53,720 nt of DNA from VRUG01 sp965372745 (lineage in GTDB: Bacteria > Planctomycetota > Phycisphaerae > Sedimentisphaerales > Anaerobacaceae). A program made the translations under genes and the position numbers. The notes beneath the pieces are model-generated. The model worked only from the letters and a program-made list of their open reading frames with translations, was not told the origin of the DNA and searched no databases. This document shows, piece by piece, positions 32,791 to 42,997 of the stretch (positions within the stretch are counted from its first letter, which is position 1; the number at the start of each line of letters is the position of its first letter). The stretch lies in contig CBDVDM010000011.1 in the NCBI GenBank assembly GCA_965372745.1, forward strand, positions 1-53,720. Direction: 5' to 3'.

Positions 32791-35655
32791 ATGTCGGAAG
32801 AAAAGAAGAATTATCGCGACACATTGAATTTGCCGAAGACGAGTTTTTCGATGAAGGCGAACCTTGTCCAGCGTGAGCCTATGATGCGCAAACAATGGGC
32901 AAAGTCAGATATGTACGGCAAGATAAGAAAGGCTCGCAAGGGAGCTGAGATATTTACGCTTCATGACGGCCCGCCTTATGCGAATGGTGATATTCATATG
33001 GGTCACGTTATCAATAAGGTGCTTAAAGATTTCGTTGTAAAGTATAAAACGATGAAAGGTTTTGATGCGCCTTATGTACCGGGCTGGGATTGTCACGGCC
33101 TTCCTATCGAAGTAAAGGTTGTGGCTGAACTGGGTGAGAAAGTCAAACAGATGAGCAAGCCTGATATTCGCAGGGACTGCAAGAAATATGCAAGCAGGTA
33201 TGTCAGGCTTCAAAGTAAACAATTTCAGGCATTAGGTATTTTTGGTGATTTTGATAATCCCTATCTGACACTTAAGCCTCAATATGAGGCAGGCATACTG
33301 GAGATATTTGCCGAATTGGTTGACAAGGGACTGGTGCATAAACAATTGAAGCCGATTCACTGGTCGGTCGGATGCGAGACGGCATTAGCTGAGGCTGAGC
33401 TGGAATATAAAGACATTACATCGCCGAGTATCTTTGTGAATTTTCCGGTAGCTGAAGAGTCAATTGGAAAACTGAGCGAACTTGGATTAGTGGAAAAAAC
33501 GGAAGCAAAGAAAACCAAGGTTTGCTTTATGATATGGACGACAACACCGTGGACACTGGCGGCGAATCTGGCGGTTGCTGTACATCCACGACTCGAATAT
33601 GTAAGTATCAGCTATGAAAAAAACGGGCAGAAGTTAGTATCGATTATCGCGGCTGAACGAGTCGATGCGGCTTTAAAGGCAATCGGTCTCGAAGAAGAGC
33701 AATATGAGATTAGCAAAAACAAGGCTAAAGGAAGTGACTTTGAAGGACTAAGATACGAGCATCCATTTATTGAGAATAATCCCACAAACAAAGATGCCCA
33801 CATGGTAATCTGTGCCGAATATGTGACAACTGAAGACGGAACAGGATTAGTGCATATAGCGCCAGGGCATGGTGTTGAGGACTATATCGTAGGGCAACAG
33901 TATGGTTTGGCGATTTATTCTCCGGTTGGAAATGACGGCTGTTATGATGATACGGTGCCGGAATGGCTGCGTGGCAAAAACGTTCTGGAAGTAGACCATG
34001 AAGTTATTGGTCAGTTGAAAGAGAGTGGATTGCTGGTGGCAGAAAAAGAAATTCTGCATAGTTATCCGCATTGCTGGCGGAGTAAGATGCCTGTGATATT
34101 CAGAGCGACCGAGCAGTGGTTCGTAAGTGTAGACAAAGAGATTCCGGGAATTTGTAAGAGTTTGCGGAATTTGTCACTTGAAAGAGTAAAAGACGTGAAA
34201 TGGATACCGAGCTGGGGACAAAAACGTATTGAGGGAATGCTGGAAAGCAGGCCTGACTGGTGCATTAGCAGGCAGCGCAGCTGGGGACTGCCGATACCGG
34301 TATTTTTAAACTCAAACGGAGAGACCCTGCTTACAAAAAAGTCCGTTTTAGCTGTGGCAAAGCATATCGGCGAAAAGGGTTCGGACAGTTGGTTTACAGA
34401 CTCTCCGCAGGAAATTCTGGGGGGTGATTTTGCATTACCGGAGGGATTCAGCTTTGATGATTTAGAAAAGGAAGAGAATATTTTTGATGTCTGGTTTGAG
34501 TCCGGGTGCAGCTGGTACAGTGTTATGCAAAAGGCAGGCTTTGATATTCCTGTTGATTTGTACCTTGAAGGTTCGGACCAGCACCGAGGATGGTTCCAGT
34601 TGTCACTGCTGCCGGCACTCGGTTCGACAGGTAAAGAGCCATTTAAGGCAGTGCTAACACACGGGTTTACTGTTGATGAAAAAGGGATGAAGCAATCGAA
34701 ATCGCTTGGCAATTATGTCAATGCCAAGGAAGAAATGAGCAAATACGGTTCTGATATTCTGCGGCTTTGGGTTGCGAGTGTAAATTACCAGGAGGACATG
34801 CGGTGCAATGACGAGCTGATAGGGCGGACGCAGGAAGCGTATCGTAAGATTAGAAATACTTTGCGGTATCTGATGGGTAATATCGATGACTTTGACCCGA
34901 ATAAGAATGCTGTCAGCTATGATAAAATGTCAGAGATTGACAAATGGGCAATGCAGCAATTGCAAAAGCTGATTGCGACAGTAACTGAGAATTATGAGAA
35001 TTACAGCTTTCACAAAGCTTTTACAGCGATTTATAACTTCTGCACCGTCGAGATGAGCAGTATTTATATGGATGTACTCAAAGACAGGCTTTACTGTGAC
35101 AAGGCTGACAGTCCATCGAGACGAAGCAGCCAGACAGCGATGTATAAAATACTCGATAGTTTAATCAGAATGTTGGCACCGATTTTAGTTCATACTGCGG
35201 AAGAGGCCTGGGCGACGATGAAGTTTAAGTCACAGGATGTTGAGAGTGTTCATCTGGCGGACATGCCTGAAATTGATGATTCAATCGACTGGCAAAGTGA
35301 AGAGGCGAAATGGGACAAGCTGATGGGACTTCGCGATGAGGTGTTGAGAGTATTGGAAGGTTTACGGCAGGAGAAAAAAATCGCAAGCAATCAGCAGGCA
35401 AGCATAACCCTGCAGTGCGGTGACGACGAATTAGCCGGTCTTTTGAATAATTTCGGCCTTGAAGAATTCGCGGCTTTGTGCATCGTCAGTGAGGTTAAGC
35501 TGGAAAAAATCGAAGGTGAGACTAAAGTAACCGCGGAAAAAAGCAGTTACCGGAAATGCAATCGCTGCTGGAACTACTGGCCAAGCGTCGGAACCAATGA
35601 ACAACATGATGATTTGTGTGCACGATGCGTTGATGTAGTCAAGCGGATATCGTAA
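32791..35655 (+). CDS. ileS: Isoleucyl-tRNA synthetase
   Basis: A 954-residue class I synthetase that charges tRNA-Ile and edits valine. The HIGH motif is in NGDIHMGHVINKVLKDF. The editing domain is about 200-400 (IWTTTPWTLAANLAVAVHP, YVTTEDGTGLVHIAPGHGVEDY). The KMSKS loop reads KQSKS in EKGMKQSKSLGNYV. The C-terminal zinc finger is CNRCWNYW...CARCVDVV. AAGGA lies eight bases before ATG. It converges on the DUF2062 gene ten bases away. Confidence 0.95.
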   Translation: MSEEKKNYRDTLNLPKTSFSMKANLVQREPMMRKQWAKSDMYGKIRKARKGAEIFTLHDGPPYANGDIHMGHVINKVLKDFVVKYKTMKGFDAPYVPGWDCHGLPIEVKVVAELGEKVKQMSKPDIRRDCKKYASRYVRLQSKQFQALGIFGDFDNPYLTLKPQYEAGILEIFAELVDKGLVHKQLKPIHWSVGCETALAEAELEYKDITSPSIFVNFPVAEESIGKLSELGLVEKTEAKKTKVCFMIWTTTPWTLAANLAVAVHPRLEYVSISYEKNGQKLVSIIAAERVDAALKAIGLEEEQYEISKNKAKGSDFEGLRYEHPFIENNPTNKDAHMVICAEYVTTEDGTGLVHIAPGHGVEDYIVGQQYGLAIYSPVGNDGCYDDTVPEWLRGKNVLEVDHEVIGQLKESGLLVAEKEILHSYPHCWRSKMPVIFRATEQWFVSVDKEIPGICKSLRNLSLERVKDVKWIPSWGQKRIEGMLESRPDWCISRQRSWGLPIPVFLNSNGETLLTKKSVLAVAKHIGEKGSDSWFTDSPQEILGGDFALPEGFSFDDLEKEENIFDVWFESGCSWYSVMQKAGFDIPVDLYLEGSDQHRGWFQLSLLPALGSTGKEPFKAVLTHGFTVDEKGMKQSKSLGNYVNAKEEMSKYGSDILRLWVASVNYQEDMRCNDELIGRTQEAYRKIRNTLRYLMGNIDDFDPNKNAVSYDKMSEIDKWAMQQLQKLIATVTENYENYSFHKAFTAIYNFCTVEMSSIYMDVLKDRLYCDKADSPSRRSSQTAMYKILDSLIRMLAPILVHTAEEAWATMKFKSQDVESVHLADMPEIDDSIDWQSEEAKWDKLMGLRDEVLRVLEGLRQEKKIASNQQASITLQCGDDELAGLLNNFGLEEFAALCIVSEVKLEKIEGETKVTAEKSSYRKCNRCWNYWPSVGTNEQHDDLCARCVDVVKRIS

Positions 35656-35664
35656 AAAGGCAGT

Positions 35665-36240
35665 TCAGTTGTCGTGGTCGAACTGGAAACGCCTTCTCGG
35701 GTTCTTTTTTCGATACCAGATAATGATATGAAATGTCACGAAGTAACCAGTTAGTGCGATGAATAACCCTATCAGAGTTGCTCCAATCCAAAGTTCAAAT
35801 CCCTTGTGCCAAAAGAAAGAAAAAATGTTTTGCCAGAAACTGATTGAGAATAAATTAGTAAAGGAAAATGTTAAATTAAACTGCTCGAACAGTTGATGAA
35901 TCTGGCTGGTTGAAAGCTGAGTATTAGTATTACAATGGAAAAGTTTTAGTACCTCCCTACCGAGAAGATAACTCGGATAGTAAATAGGGATGATTGTGAA
36001 GGGATTGGAAACCCAGACAAAGATTATGGCAACAAGTTTATTTGCTCTCAGGATGACGCATAATGCTAAAACCAACAACATATGAAAACCAAAAGCCGGC
36101 GACCATGCGATAAAGAGTCCTAAGGCGGCACCTAATGCGATACGGTGTGGTGAGTCATTGGCATGCAGAATGTGCAACTTTAAAAAACGAAACCATTGAT
36201 TTAATCTTGCTCGTGAGTATTTTTGAACCATAACAGTCAC
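35665..36240 (-). CDS. DUF2062 membrane protein
   Basis: A 191-residue inner-membrane protein of the DUF2062 family. Features: a basic N-terminus (RARLNQWFRFLKLHIL), the family motif DSPHRIALGAALGLFIAWSPAFGFHMLL, FVWVSNPFTIIPIYYPSYLLG, and two more hydrophobic helices. DUF2062 proteins are often next to glycosyltransferase genes, as here, where a GT9 gene precedes it by 20 bases. The molecular role of the family is not established. Confidence 0.85.
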   Translation of the reverse strand: MTVMVQKYSRARLNQWFRFLKLHILHANDSPHRIALGAALGLFIAWSPAFGFHMLLVLALCVILRANKLVAIIFVWVSNPFTIIPIYYPSYLLGREVLKLFHCNTNTQLSTSQIHQLFEQFNLTFSFTNLFSISFWQNIFSFFWHKGFELWIGATLIGLFIALTGYFVTFHIIIWYRKKNPRRRFQFDHDN

Positions 36241-36260
36241 TTTGAACTATATTATACCTG

Positions 36261-37301
36261 CTAAGATTGCAATTGTTGAGTTACTTTTTGAAAGAGATGG
36301 TCAACGGTTATAGCATTTATATTATATTTTGCCTTGAAGCTGTCAGCTTTGAACCCCCTGCCGTCAGGGTCAGCTGCAGCAACACATTGAGCCCTGCCAT
36401 ACGGTGCAACGCGCGCAGGATTTGAACGGCCAAAAATCAAAACTACAGGTATGCCAAGTGCAGCGGCAATGTGCCCGGGGCCTGTATCGTTACTGATAAC
36501 AATTGCAGACTGTGATAAAAGCGAAATCAATTGTTTAATATTAAGCTCGCCTGCAAAATCAGTAACAGGTACATTTGCTATATCTTTTAACTTCTGAGTA
36601 AGTTGTTTTTCGCAAGCTGTTCCGGTTGTGACGATTTTCAAATCGAACTGAATTGCAATTTTTTCTGCCAATTCGGCAAAACGTTCAATCGGCCAACACT
36701 TGTCCTGATGGGCAGAGCCTGTAACCATAACGGCAAATTTTCCAGACTCGATATTCCTGTCGGCTAACAGGTTTTGTATGGTTTTGTCATCATCAGGTGT
36801 TTGAGGGAAAGCAAATTCAACTTTTAAGTCACTTGCTCCGGCTGCCTGGATTATCTTTAAATAATAATCGACTAAATGGATGCAGTCGGTGGTTTGAGTT
36901 ATTTTATGTGTGTAAAAGATATGGGCGAACTCCCTGGCATGGGCAATTCCGAAACGATTTTTACTGCCCGTAAGCCACGCTATAGAAGCTGTTCTGAAAA
37001 GTCCCTGAAGATCGAAAACGGCATCGAATTTGTTTTTCCGTAGTTTATTGATGAGCTTAATCAAGGCGACAAAAGAGCACGGGCTGTACCATGCTTTTCC
37101 AAGAAATTTTCTATCGAAAATAATAATTTCATCAAGATGAGGATGGTTTTCAATAATGGGAGCAAAATCTGGCCGGATGAACCAGCTTATTTTTGCATCA
37201 GGGAAGTTTCTGCGCAGCGCGGAGAGAGCCGGTAATGCAAGAATGACGTCACCCATTGAGCTTGGTTTTATTATCAGGATGTTCTTGAAGTTTTTTGACA
37301 T
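36261..37301 (-). CDS. Glycosyltransferase family 9 (heptosyltransferase-like)
   Basis: A 346-residue GT-B enzyme related to WaaC/WaaF. Motifs: NILIIKPSSMGDVILALPALSALRR at the start, FDLQGLFRTASIAWLTG, FAVMVTGSAHQDKCWP, and VISNDTGPGHIAAALGIPVVLIFG in the sugar-nucleotide site. It would add a heptose or similar sugar to a lipid-linked core at the cytoplasmic face. It belongs to a leftward envelope cluster with GT2 and membrane-protein genes. Confidence 0.9.
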   Translation of the reverse strand: MSKNFKNILIIKPSSMGDVILALPALSALRRNFPDAKISWFIRPDFAPIIENHPHLDEIIIFDRKFLGKAWYSPCSFVALIKLINKLRKNKFDAVFDLQGLFRTASIAWLTGSKNRFGIAHAREFAHIFYTHKITQTTDCIHLVDYYLKIIQAAGASDLKVEFAFPQTPDDDKTIQNLLADRNIESGKFAVMVTGSAHQDKCWPIERFAELAEKIAIQFDLKIVTTGTACEKQLTQKLKDIANVPVTDFAGELNIKQLISLLSQSAIVISNDTGPGHIAAALGIPVVLIFGRSNPARVAPYGRAQCVAAADPDGRGFKADSFKAKYNINAITVDHLFQKVTQQLQS

Positions 37302-37329
37302 AAACAGATAATTATAGGCAAAAGAGAAA

Positions 37330-39261
37330 TTAAAGCAATGTAGTTTGAGAATCTTTCAGATGTTTATTGAACATTCGCAGTCGAGTTTCAATGGCACTTA
37401 CAGCCCAATCAATATAATGCAGTTTATGAACGGGGTTTTTCCGATTTTCCGTCATTAGTCCCTGCTGCATAACACTCAAAAACCTTGTAATTGCCTGTAA
37501 ACTAATTTCATTTGGGGCGGCAGCCCACCTTTTAAGCTCTTCGTATTCTCCTCGAAGTTTTGCACTCTTTCTAAGCTGCTCGTCGGTTATATAATCGGCA
37601 GGATTATAGGCAATCTGCAGGCCTTTCAGGCACAGGATAAGCGGTTCATAACTTGCCCTTTCTTCCAGCCTAATAAACTTATACTGCTGAATATGTGTAG
37701 TTGCTTGAGCAGGTATTTTGGCAGCAATATCGTCCTCACCCAAATACCAGTTTCTTTTACTGGTTCTTGCGAAAATAAGTTCCTCACCGTGGATTATTTC
37801 ATCATACCCCATTCTTGAAATCCAGAGTCTTCCGGTGCAGCGACGCTGAAGCCCTCCACCAAGTGCGAGCAGACATTTAACAAAGTCCAGCGGCAAGATT
37901 TTCTGTTTTCCGATTTGTTTTTTTCTGAGCTGAAACGAAAGGTGAAGGCTGTGAGGCCTGACATTATTATAGAAAAAGACAATAGCACTTATTAATTGAT
38001 TAAGTAACCATGGATCTGCGGTTGCCGGTTTTGACAATTCGCTGGTAACGTTTAATCTTCCCGGTGCCAGCTCGAGAAAACCGAGTCTTCGCTTGTATTG
38101 AGTGGAACCGGAATGGTCGTCGATGTACCCTCCGAGCTTCCATGTAAGCACGTGAAGCTGGAAATCATGGAAATATCTAAATCCATCAAATACAGGATCA
38201 ACTTTTTTTAGTGTGCCTTTTTGAGGTTGAATGGTATCAGGACCAAGGTTGCTAAGCTCAATCTCAGCACCGAGGGGTATAAGGCCAGGGTTAAAATTAG
38301 AGCGGATCCTTTCGAGATGCGCTCTTACAACTCGATTATCAAAAATGCTTTTTGCTGCCCTCACAGCATACTTGACATAATCAACAAGGTCGTGGCCTTT
38401 GTAAGGCATGGCGTCGAGAGCCTTGTTAATAATTAAATCTACAGACGAACTGTTAGCATTTATCATTTGCAAAGCAATAAGCAGGCTGACAGAGCGTTTA
38501 AAGTACCTTTCAGAACTTCGAATACGCTCAATTTCAAAACGATATTCGGAATGGATTCTTTCTTCAAGCTGATTCAATAAGACCTGCTTTACGGCAAGAG
38601 CGAGATAATTTTCGATAAAAGGCTGAGCCTGAGTGTCCTCATACAATGGCTTAATGCTTGGCCGAGGTCTATCGAGTTCATGTTCGAGATAATAGTCACT
38701 TACGGCATCAGAACCATAATGACTCATAACAAGATCCCGTTCGGTAGTACCGAGCAGCTCTCTTTTGGCTAATCTTTCCAGATTTGCATCAACGGTTCTT
38801 TCGCCGGGTCTTGTGTGTTTTCTTATGAACTTTTTAATCCGTTTTCTGAGCCACAGTTCGTGTATAAGATTAACGTGAAATCTGTCGCCAAAGTGTCTTC
38901 GCATTGCTTCGTGTGAAGCCAGATATGCCTGGGCATCGACAAGCCCTTTTGCGGTATTGACGTGAATGGTCTCCCTGTCATAACGTTTTCCCTCGTACCT
39001 GTCAATTTCTTCAATCGCACCGAAAGGTATATCATAAATTACAAGACCTTCGATTTTTGCAGACGGGTCTGCGACGGCATAAAAATAGACGTTGTCGGGG
39101 CTTACTTTACGATAGCGAGGCAGTAAAGCTGAACCTGCAAGAAGGGTTTTCCGGTCAACACGGTCAGGCTTTTGAGTAAAAAATAAATTGCAGACGGATT
39201 TGAAAATGGCAGGCTCTCGTAAAGAACCGTAAATAAACAAATTGACTTTGGATTTAACCAT
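37330..39261 (-). CDS. Gamma-glutamylcyclotransferase fused to an amidoligase-like domain
   Basis: A 643-residue protein. Residues 6-130 are an AIG2/gamma-glutamylcyclotransferase domain (LFIYGSLREPAIF, IEGLVIYDIP and DRYEGKRYDRETI, with Glu90 near the catalytic site). Residues 325-560 look like a carboxylate-amine ligase of the glutamine-synthetase-like amidoligase type: IPLGAEIELSNLG, YIDDHSGSTQYKRRLGFLELAPGRL and HSLHLSFQLRK. The linker (130-325) is helical and basic. AIG2 proteins are known neighbours of amidoligases in predicted peptide-tagging systems; here both seem to be one chain. ATG 39261 is preferred to 39285. Substrate is unknown. It lies between the GT9 and GT2 genes. Confidence 0.65.
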   Translation of the reverse strand: MVKSKVNLFIYGSLREPAIFKSVCNLFFTQKPDRVDRKTLLAGSALLPRYRKVSPDNVYFYAVADPSAKIEGLVIYDIPFGAIEEIDRYEGKRYDRETIHVNTAKGLVDAQAYLASHEAMRRHFGDRFHVNLIHELWLRKRIKKFIRKHTRPGERTVDANLERLAKRELLGTTERDLVMSHYGSDAVSDYYLEHELDRPRPSIKPLYEDTQAQPFIENYLALAVKQVLLNQLEERIHSEYRFEIERIRSSERYFKRSVSLLIALQMINANSSSVDLIINKALDAMPYKGHDLVDYVKYAVRAAKSIFDNRVVRAHLERIRSNFNPGLIPLGAEIELSNLGPDTIQPQKGTLKKVDPVFDGFRYFHDFQLHVLTWKLGGYIDDHSGSTQYKRRLGFLELAPGRLNVTSELSKPATADPWLLNQLISAIVFFYNNVRPHSLHLSFQLRKKQIGKQKILPLDFVKCLLALGGGLQRRCTGRLWISRMGYDEIIHGEELIFARTSKRNWYLGEDDIAAKIPAQATTHIQQYKFIRLEERASYEPLILCLKGLQIAYNPADYITDEQLRKSAKLRGEYEELKRWAAAPNEISLQAITRFLSVMQQGLMTENRKNPVHKLHYIDWAVSAIETRLRMFNKHLKDSQTTLL

Positions 39262-39331
39262 GATTAGCCATTGGTATTTAGTCATCGGACAATGGTTTTT
39301 CGCAATGACTAAACAGCATTTATTTTAAATG

Positions 39332-40075
39332 TCAGGAACTTTCTTTCCGGATTTGATTATATAATTTAAACAGTTCCACAAAAGCACGAAAAATCACTTT
39401 CAAATTTGCGCCAGTTTGTACACCAGCGGTTCTCGGATAATGATGAACGCCCTTTTGAGCAACTGTATAACCCTTTCGGACGGCACGGGCGAGGATTTCG
39501 GTGTCAATCAAAGCTCCGGAGCTTGACATTTTAATGTCATCGAAAATTCGTCTTTTATAGAGCTTGAAAGCACAATCAATATCACGCAGTTTCATATTGA
39601 AAAGAAAGCAGACAAGCCTGGTCCAACACCAGGCGTTTAATCTGCGAATGAAGCTGTCCCGTCGGTTCAACCGGTAGCAACTGACAATATCGTACTGCTT
39701 CATTAAGGGTAGCAATTGAGGCATTTCCCTTATGTCAAATTGGCCATCCCCGTCCGTATAAAAAACAAGTTGCTTCACAGCAGCTTTGAAACCGGATTGC
39801 AAGGCGGCGCCATAGCCCATATTGGCTGGATGATGAACGGTTTTCACTCTGGGATTTTTTTCAGCAATTTCATCAGCGATTTTCGCAGTACCATCAGAGC
39901 TGCCGTCATTAACGATAATGATTTCATAATCGGCGTTCATATTTTCAAGGACAGAAACAGCCTGACTTACAGTATGTGAGACATTGTCCTGCTCGTTATA
40001 ACAAGGAAAAAATACGCTAACAGAAGTCTTAGGCAAGTCCGAACCAAATTCGATTTTTGAACTGTCTTCTACCAT
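39332..40075 (-). CDS. Glycosyltransferase family 2 (DPM1-like)
   Basis: A 247-residue GT-A enzyme. VFFPCYNEQDNVSHTV and VNDGSSDGTAKIADEI form the nucleotide-binding part, and FYTDGDGQFDIREMP holds the metal-binding DxD. It resembles polyprenyl-phosphate mannosyl/glucosyl transferases but lacks the extra C-terminal membrane helices. Its ATG is three bases after the stop of the big membrane protein (TGATACATG), so the two are coupled; that protein could use the lipid-linked sugar. Confidence 0.9.
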   Translation of the reverse strand: MVEDSSKIEFGSDLPKTSVSVFFPCYNEQDNVSHTVSQAVSVLENMNADYEIIIVNDGSSDGTAKIADEIAEKNPRVKTVHHPANMGYGAALQSGFKAAVKQLVFYTDGDGQFDIREMPQLLPLMKQYDIVSCYRLNRRDSFIRRLNAWCWTRLVCFLFNMKLRDIDCAFKLYKRRIFDDIKMSSSGALIDTEILARAVRKGYTVAQKGVHHYPRTAGVQTGANLKVIFRAFVELFKLYNQIRKESS

Positions 40076-40078
40076 GTA

Positions 40079-42997
40079 TCACCATCTTATTTTATTTATT
40101 TCTTTCAGTTCGCTTCGATATTTTTTCTTTTTATCAGCATACGATTCAGCAATGCCTGAATTATCAGCAGCGATTAAAGCTGCAATAATTTTGTAGCGGT
40201 ATCCATCCTCATTTGCCCAGCGACCTTTATTTTTTTCGAACTTATCAACGTATTCACGACAAAAGTCATAAACAGCAGGCCTTAATTTCGGATGTCTTGA
40301 AGCAGCAAGAACAATCTCCTGCATAGGTATAGCTGATTGATTCAAGTTAAACGCTTCTATGGCTAAGCCAAGTCCCTGCTTGAAGACAGGTTCTTCCTTC
40401 CGTGCAAGCATATAGTGTGAAATAATCAGTTTTTTAGTGAATTTGTCGGGATATTTTGTTTTGCCATTAAAAATTCCATTGAGGAGTTCCTGACCTTTTT
40501 CAGTTGTAATGTCGACCAGGATTTTTTGTTTGTTATTCAGAAAAACCGTTCGCCAATCAGGTGATTGCGTAATACCAAGCATGAAAGGCTTGCCAAGTTG
40601 AGCAGCAGGCATCATAACAAGCCATGCGTTGTGTTTTTTCAACTGATTGTTAATCCATTTTCCTGTGGCAATATAATCAGCTTTTTTTAGTTTTTGTTTT
40701 CTCACCCTTGCATTATGAGCAACGGGGCCGCCTCCCATAATATTCATCCACAGATTATATTTTTTCGGTTCGTATGCGGCTTGTGCCCTTCCATCCATAA
40801 AAAGTTTTAAAGGAGTTTGTCCAGAGTTCGGGTCAGGTTCCTGGCCATAAGCGATAAAGCCGCCTTCGGTCCAGTAATTGAACATTTTTCCTTCCAATTT
40901 GTTCATCTTAATGAACTGACAGGCGTAGAAAGGCTTTGCATTTGAAGCGGTCATTCTCATAAATACGGAATTAAAATACTGGTCGTTCGGCCAGGGGTCA
41001 AGATAAATGCGTTTAAACTTCAATCCCCATCTCAAGCCAAAAGTTGCAACCGCTGCGATACCGAGAACAACGAAGAAAAGTCTCAGACTTCGTGATATCG
41101 GCGTGACATAGAAGAGTTTTTCTCTGTTAAAGTTTCTTGCAGCAGAGATGACACGTACCAGCTGGTCAATAAACATAGCGATAACAGGACAGGCGGCGAT
41201 AGCGGCAACTGGAATGAATCTTCGCGAACGAATAGCCATGTATATAGTTAGAGCAGCGATTGCTGTCATGGCCAAATCGATTTTAGGTAACTCATACGCT
41301 GTTTCTTTAATTGTTTTGTCGATTTTAGAGGTTGAAGCTGCGAATATTTTTTTCAGGTAAGGCATTATGAGCCAGGTAATTATTGAAATGAGGTTTACGA
41401 TATAAAGAGCGATTAATAAATATTGATACGTTGGTGTTGCATTACGAGTAAATTTTGGATGGTAAACCTTTTTAAGCTGGAAAATCGAGGCAAAAGTGAA
41501 ACCCGTTTCAGGAACTTTTAACGGATTGAAGAATATAAACAACAAGGCAATGGAGACGACGGCTGTGACGGCAACAAAAAAGATGCTGCGTGCTTTGAAT
41601 TTGATTTTCTCTGAGAGTGATGAAGCAACGGTATACAATACAACATAGCAAGGCAGTATGATGAAAGGATAGATATACCTTCCTTCATAATTTGCTTTTA
41701 TGTTCGCATAATTAAGACTAAGCACAAGCAATGGAATGGCCAGATAAACGAAGTGGACATTTTTACAGACACTTAATAATAAGATAACAGCAAAAACAGA
41801 ACAAATAAGGAAGCTTTCCCAGTCATTGTTAATAAACGAAAAGGAAATAAGCGTCAGCCAGAAAAGAAAAACAGCAGCAGTAGCCCCCATTATTTTCAAA
41901 AGAATTTTTAAAGTGTTTTGCTGTTTATTCAACTCTGATACCGGAGCTTTTGAGAGGCGCGGTTTCAACAGAAAGCTCAAGGCCCAATAAATCACCAGAC
42001 CAATTCCCATTATGTGCATGACAAAAAACGGATAACTTGTTCCGACGGGGTTTGTCCATTCGAAGGCAGGATGCCACTCGTTGACGGACCGCCACATCTC
42101 AGCATGTTTGCTAATACTGATGATAAAAGTATGTGTAAGGTTTGTCAGATGAAATGGATTAAAAATAATCATTGCGAAAAATGCAACAATACCGGCAGCG
42201 GCGGTGTGGTAAACTCCTTTTAGCCCGATAGAAGTAAATCTTTTCTTAAAGACAATTGTTAAGAAATTGATGGCGGTAAAAGGGACAAGCATCATAAACA
42301 GGTACAGATATCCACCGTGTACATTGCACCAGAAAATGCCAATCGGAACAATCAACCAGATATACAATACATTCCGATATGTAGTGAGCGCAAGTATCAA
42401 CAGGTAAACAGCAGTGAGCATATTCGAGAAGCCGGCCGGCCTGATATCCAGGTAACTGCGACCGATGAACATGGCAAAACAAGCAAAGGCAGCAGAGAGC
42501 GCAGGATTCGCACCCAATAATCTGCCAGTGTAAAAAACGCAGATGACAGCAGCTATATAGAGTGCAAACTTCCAATAGACAAGAGAGTTAAAGGAATAAT
42601 TGTCGGCATCGGCAACAGGTGATAAGTGTGTGAGCCAATAGAAAATAACATGAGTTAGCCAATTCTGGTTTACCCAGCCGGTTGGATGCCAGAATTTTAC
42701 GGTATCAATGCCGATTTTTTCAGTTATTGACTGAGCCCATTGGGGCCATGTTGCAATTTCGCGCGGCGTAGGGCCGGCTTTGTGGGAATTAGCACTAAAA
42801 GGCTCGACTGTAATGGTATCGGTACTTATTCCCTGATCTATGAAGTGCCGTCCGCAGGCCATAGCGACCCAGGTGTCACCGGCACCAACCATGTGAGTGC
42901 TGGAATGAAATGCAAAAACAAGCATGGCCAGCCAGGCGATAATCATAGGCCAGCCGGCAAATGGGTTTTTTTTGATGGAGATTATTTTTTCAGCCAT
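40079..42997 (-). CDS. Large polytopic membrane protein, possible glycosyltransferase-C-like
   Basis: A 972-residue protein with roughly a dozen or more membrane helices in residues 15-660 and a soluble C-terminal third (about 690-972). The soluble part includes MFNYWTEGGFIAYGQEP, KLFMDGRAQAAYEP and a helical tail. An early acidic loop after the first helix (HMVGAGDTWVAMACGRHF) is in the place of the catalytic loop in GT-C enzymes, which use lipid-linked sugars. I do not recognise the family with confidence. The start overlaps the aminotransferase gene by 16 bases and the stop is three bases before the GT2 gene. Confidence 0.7.
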   Translation of the reverse strand: MAEKIISIKKNPFAGWPMIIAWLAMLVFAFHSSTHMVGAGDTWVAMACGRHFIDQGISTDTITVEPFSANSHKAGPTPREIATWPQWAQSITEKIGIDTVKFWHPTGWVNQNWLTHVIFYWLTHLSPVADADNYSFNSLVYWKFALYIAAVICVFYTGRLLGANPALSAAFACFAMFIGRSYLDIRPAGFSNMLTAVYLLILALTTYRNVLYIWLIVPIGIFWCNVHGGYLYLFMMLVPFTAINFLTIVFKKRFTSIGLKGVYHTAAAGIVAFFAMIIFNPFHLTNLTHTFIISISKHAEMWRSVNEWHPAFEWTNPVGTSYPFFVMHIMGIGLVIYWALSFLLKPRLSKAPVSELNKQQNTLKILLKIMGATAAVFLFWLTLISFSFINNDWESFLICSVFAVILLLSVCKNVHFVYLAIPLLVLSLNYANIKANYEGRYIYPFIILPCYVVLYTVASSLSEKIKFKARSIFFVAVTAVVSIALLFIFFNPLKVPETGFTFASIFQLKKVYHPKFTRNATPTYQYLLIALYIVNLISIITWLIMPYLKKIFAASTSKIDKTIKETAYELPKIDLAMTAIAALTIYMAIRSRRFIPVAAIAACPVIAMFIDQLVRVISAARNFNREKLFYVTPISRSLRLFFVVLGIAAVATFGLRWGLKFKRIYLDPWPNDQYFNSVFMRMTASNAKPFYACQFIKMNKLEGKMFNYWTEGGFIAYGQEPDPNSGQTPLKLFMDGRAQAAYEPKKYNLWMNIMGGGPVAHNARVRKQKLKKADYIATGKWINNQLKKHNAWLVMMPAAQLGKPFMLGITQSPDWRTVFLNNKQKILVDITTEKGQELLNGIFNGKTKYPDKFTKKLIISHYMLARKEEPVFKQGLGLAIEAFNLNQSAIPMQEIVLAASRHPKLRPAVYDFCREYVDKFEKNKGRWANEDGYRYKIIAALIAADNSGIAESYADKKKKYRSELKEINKIRW

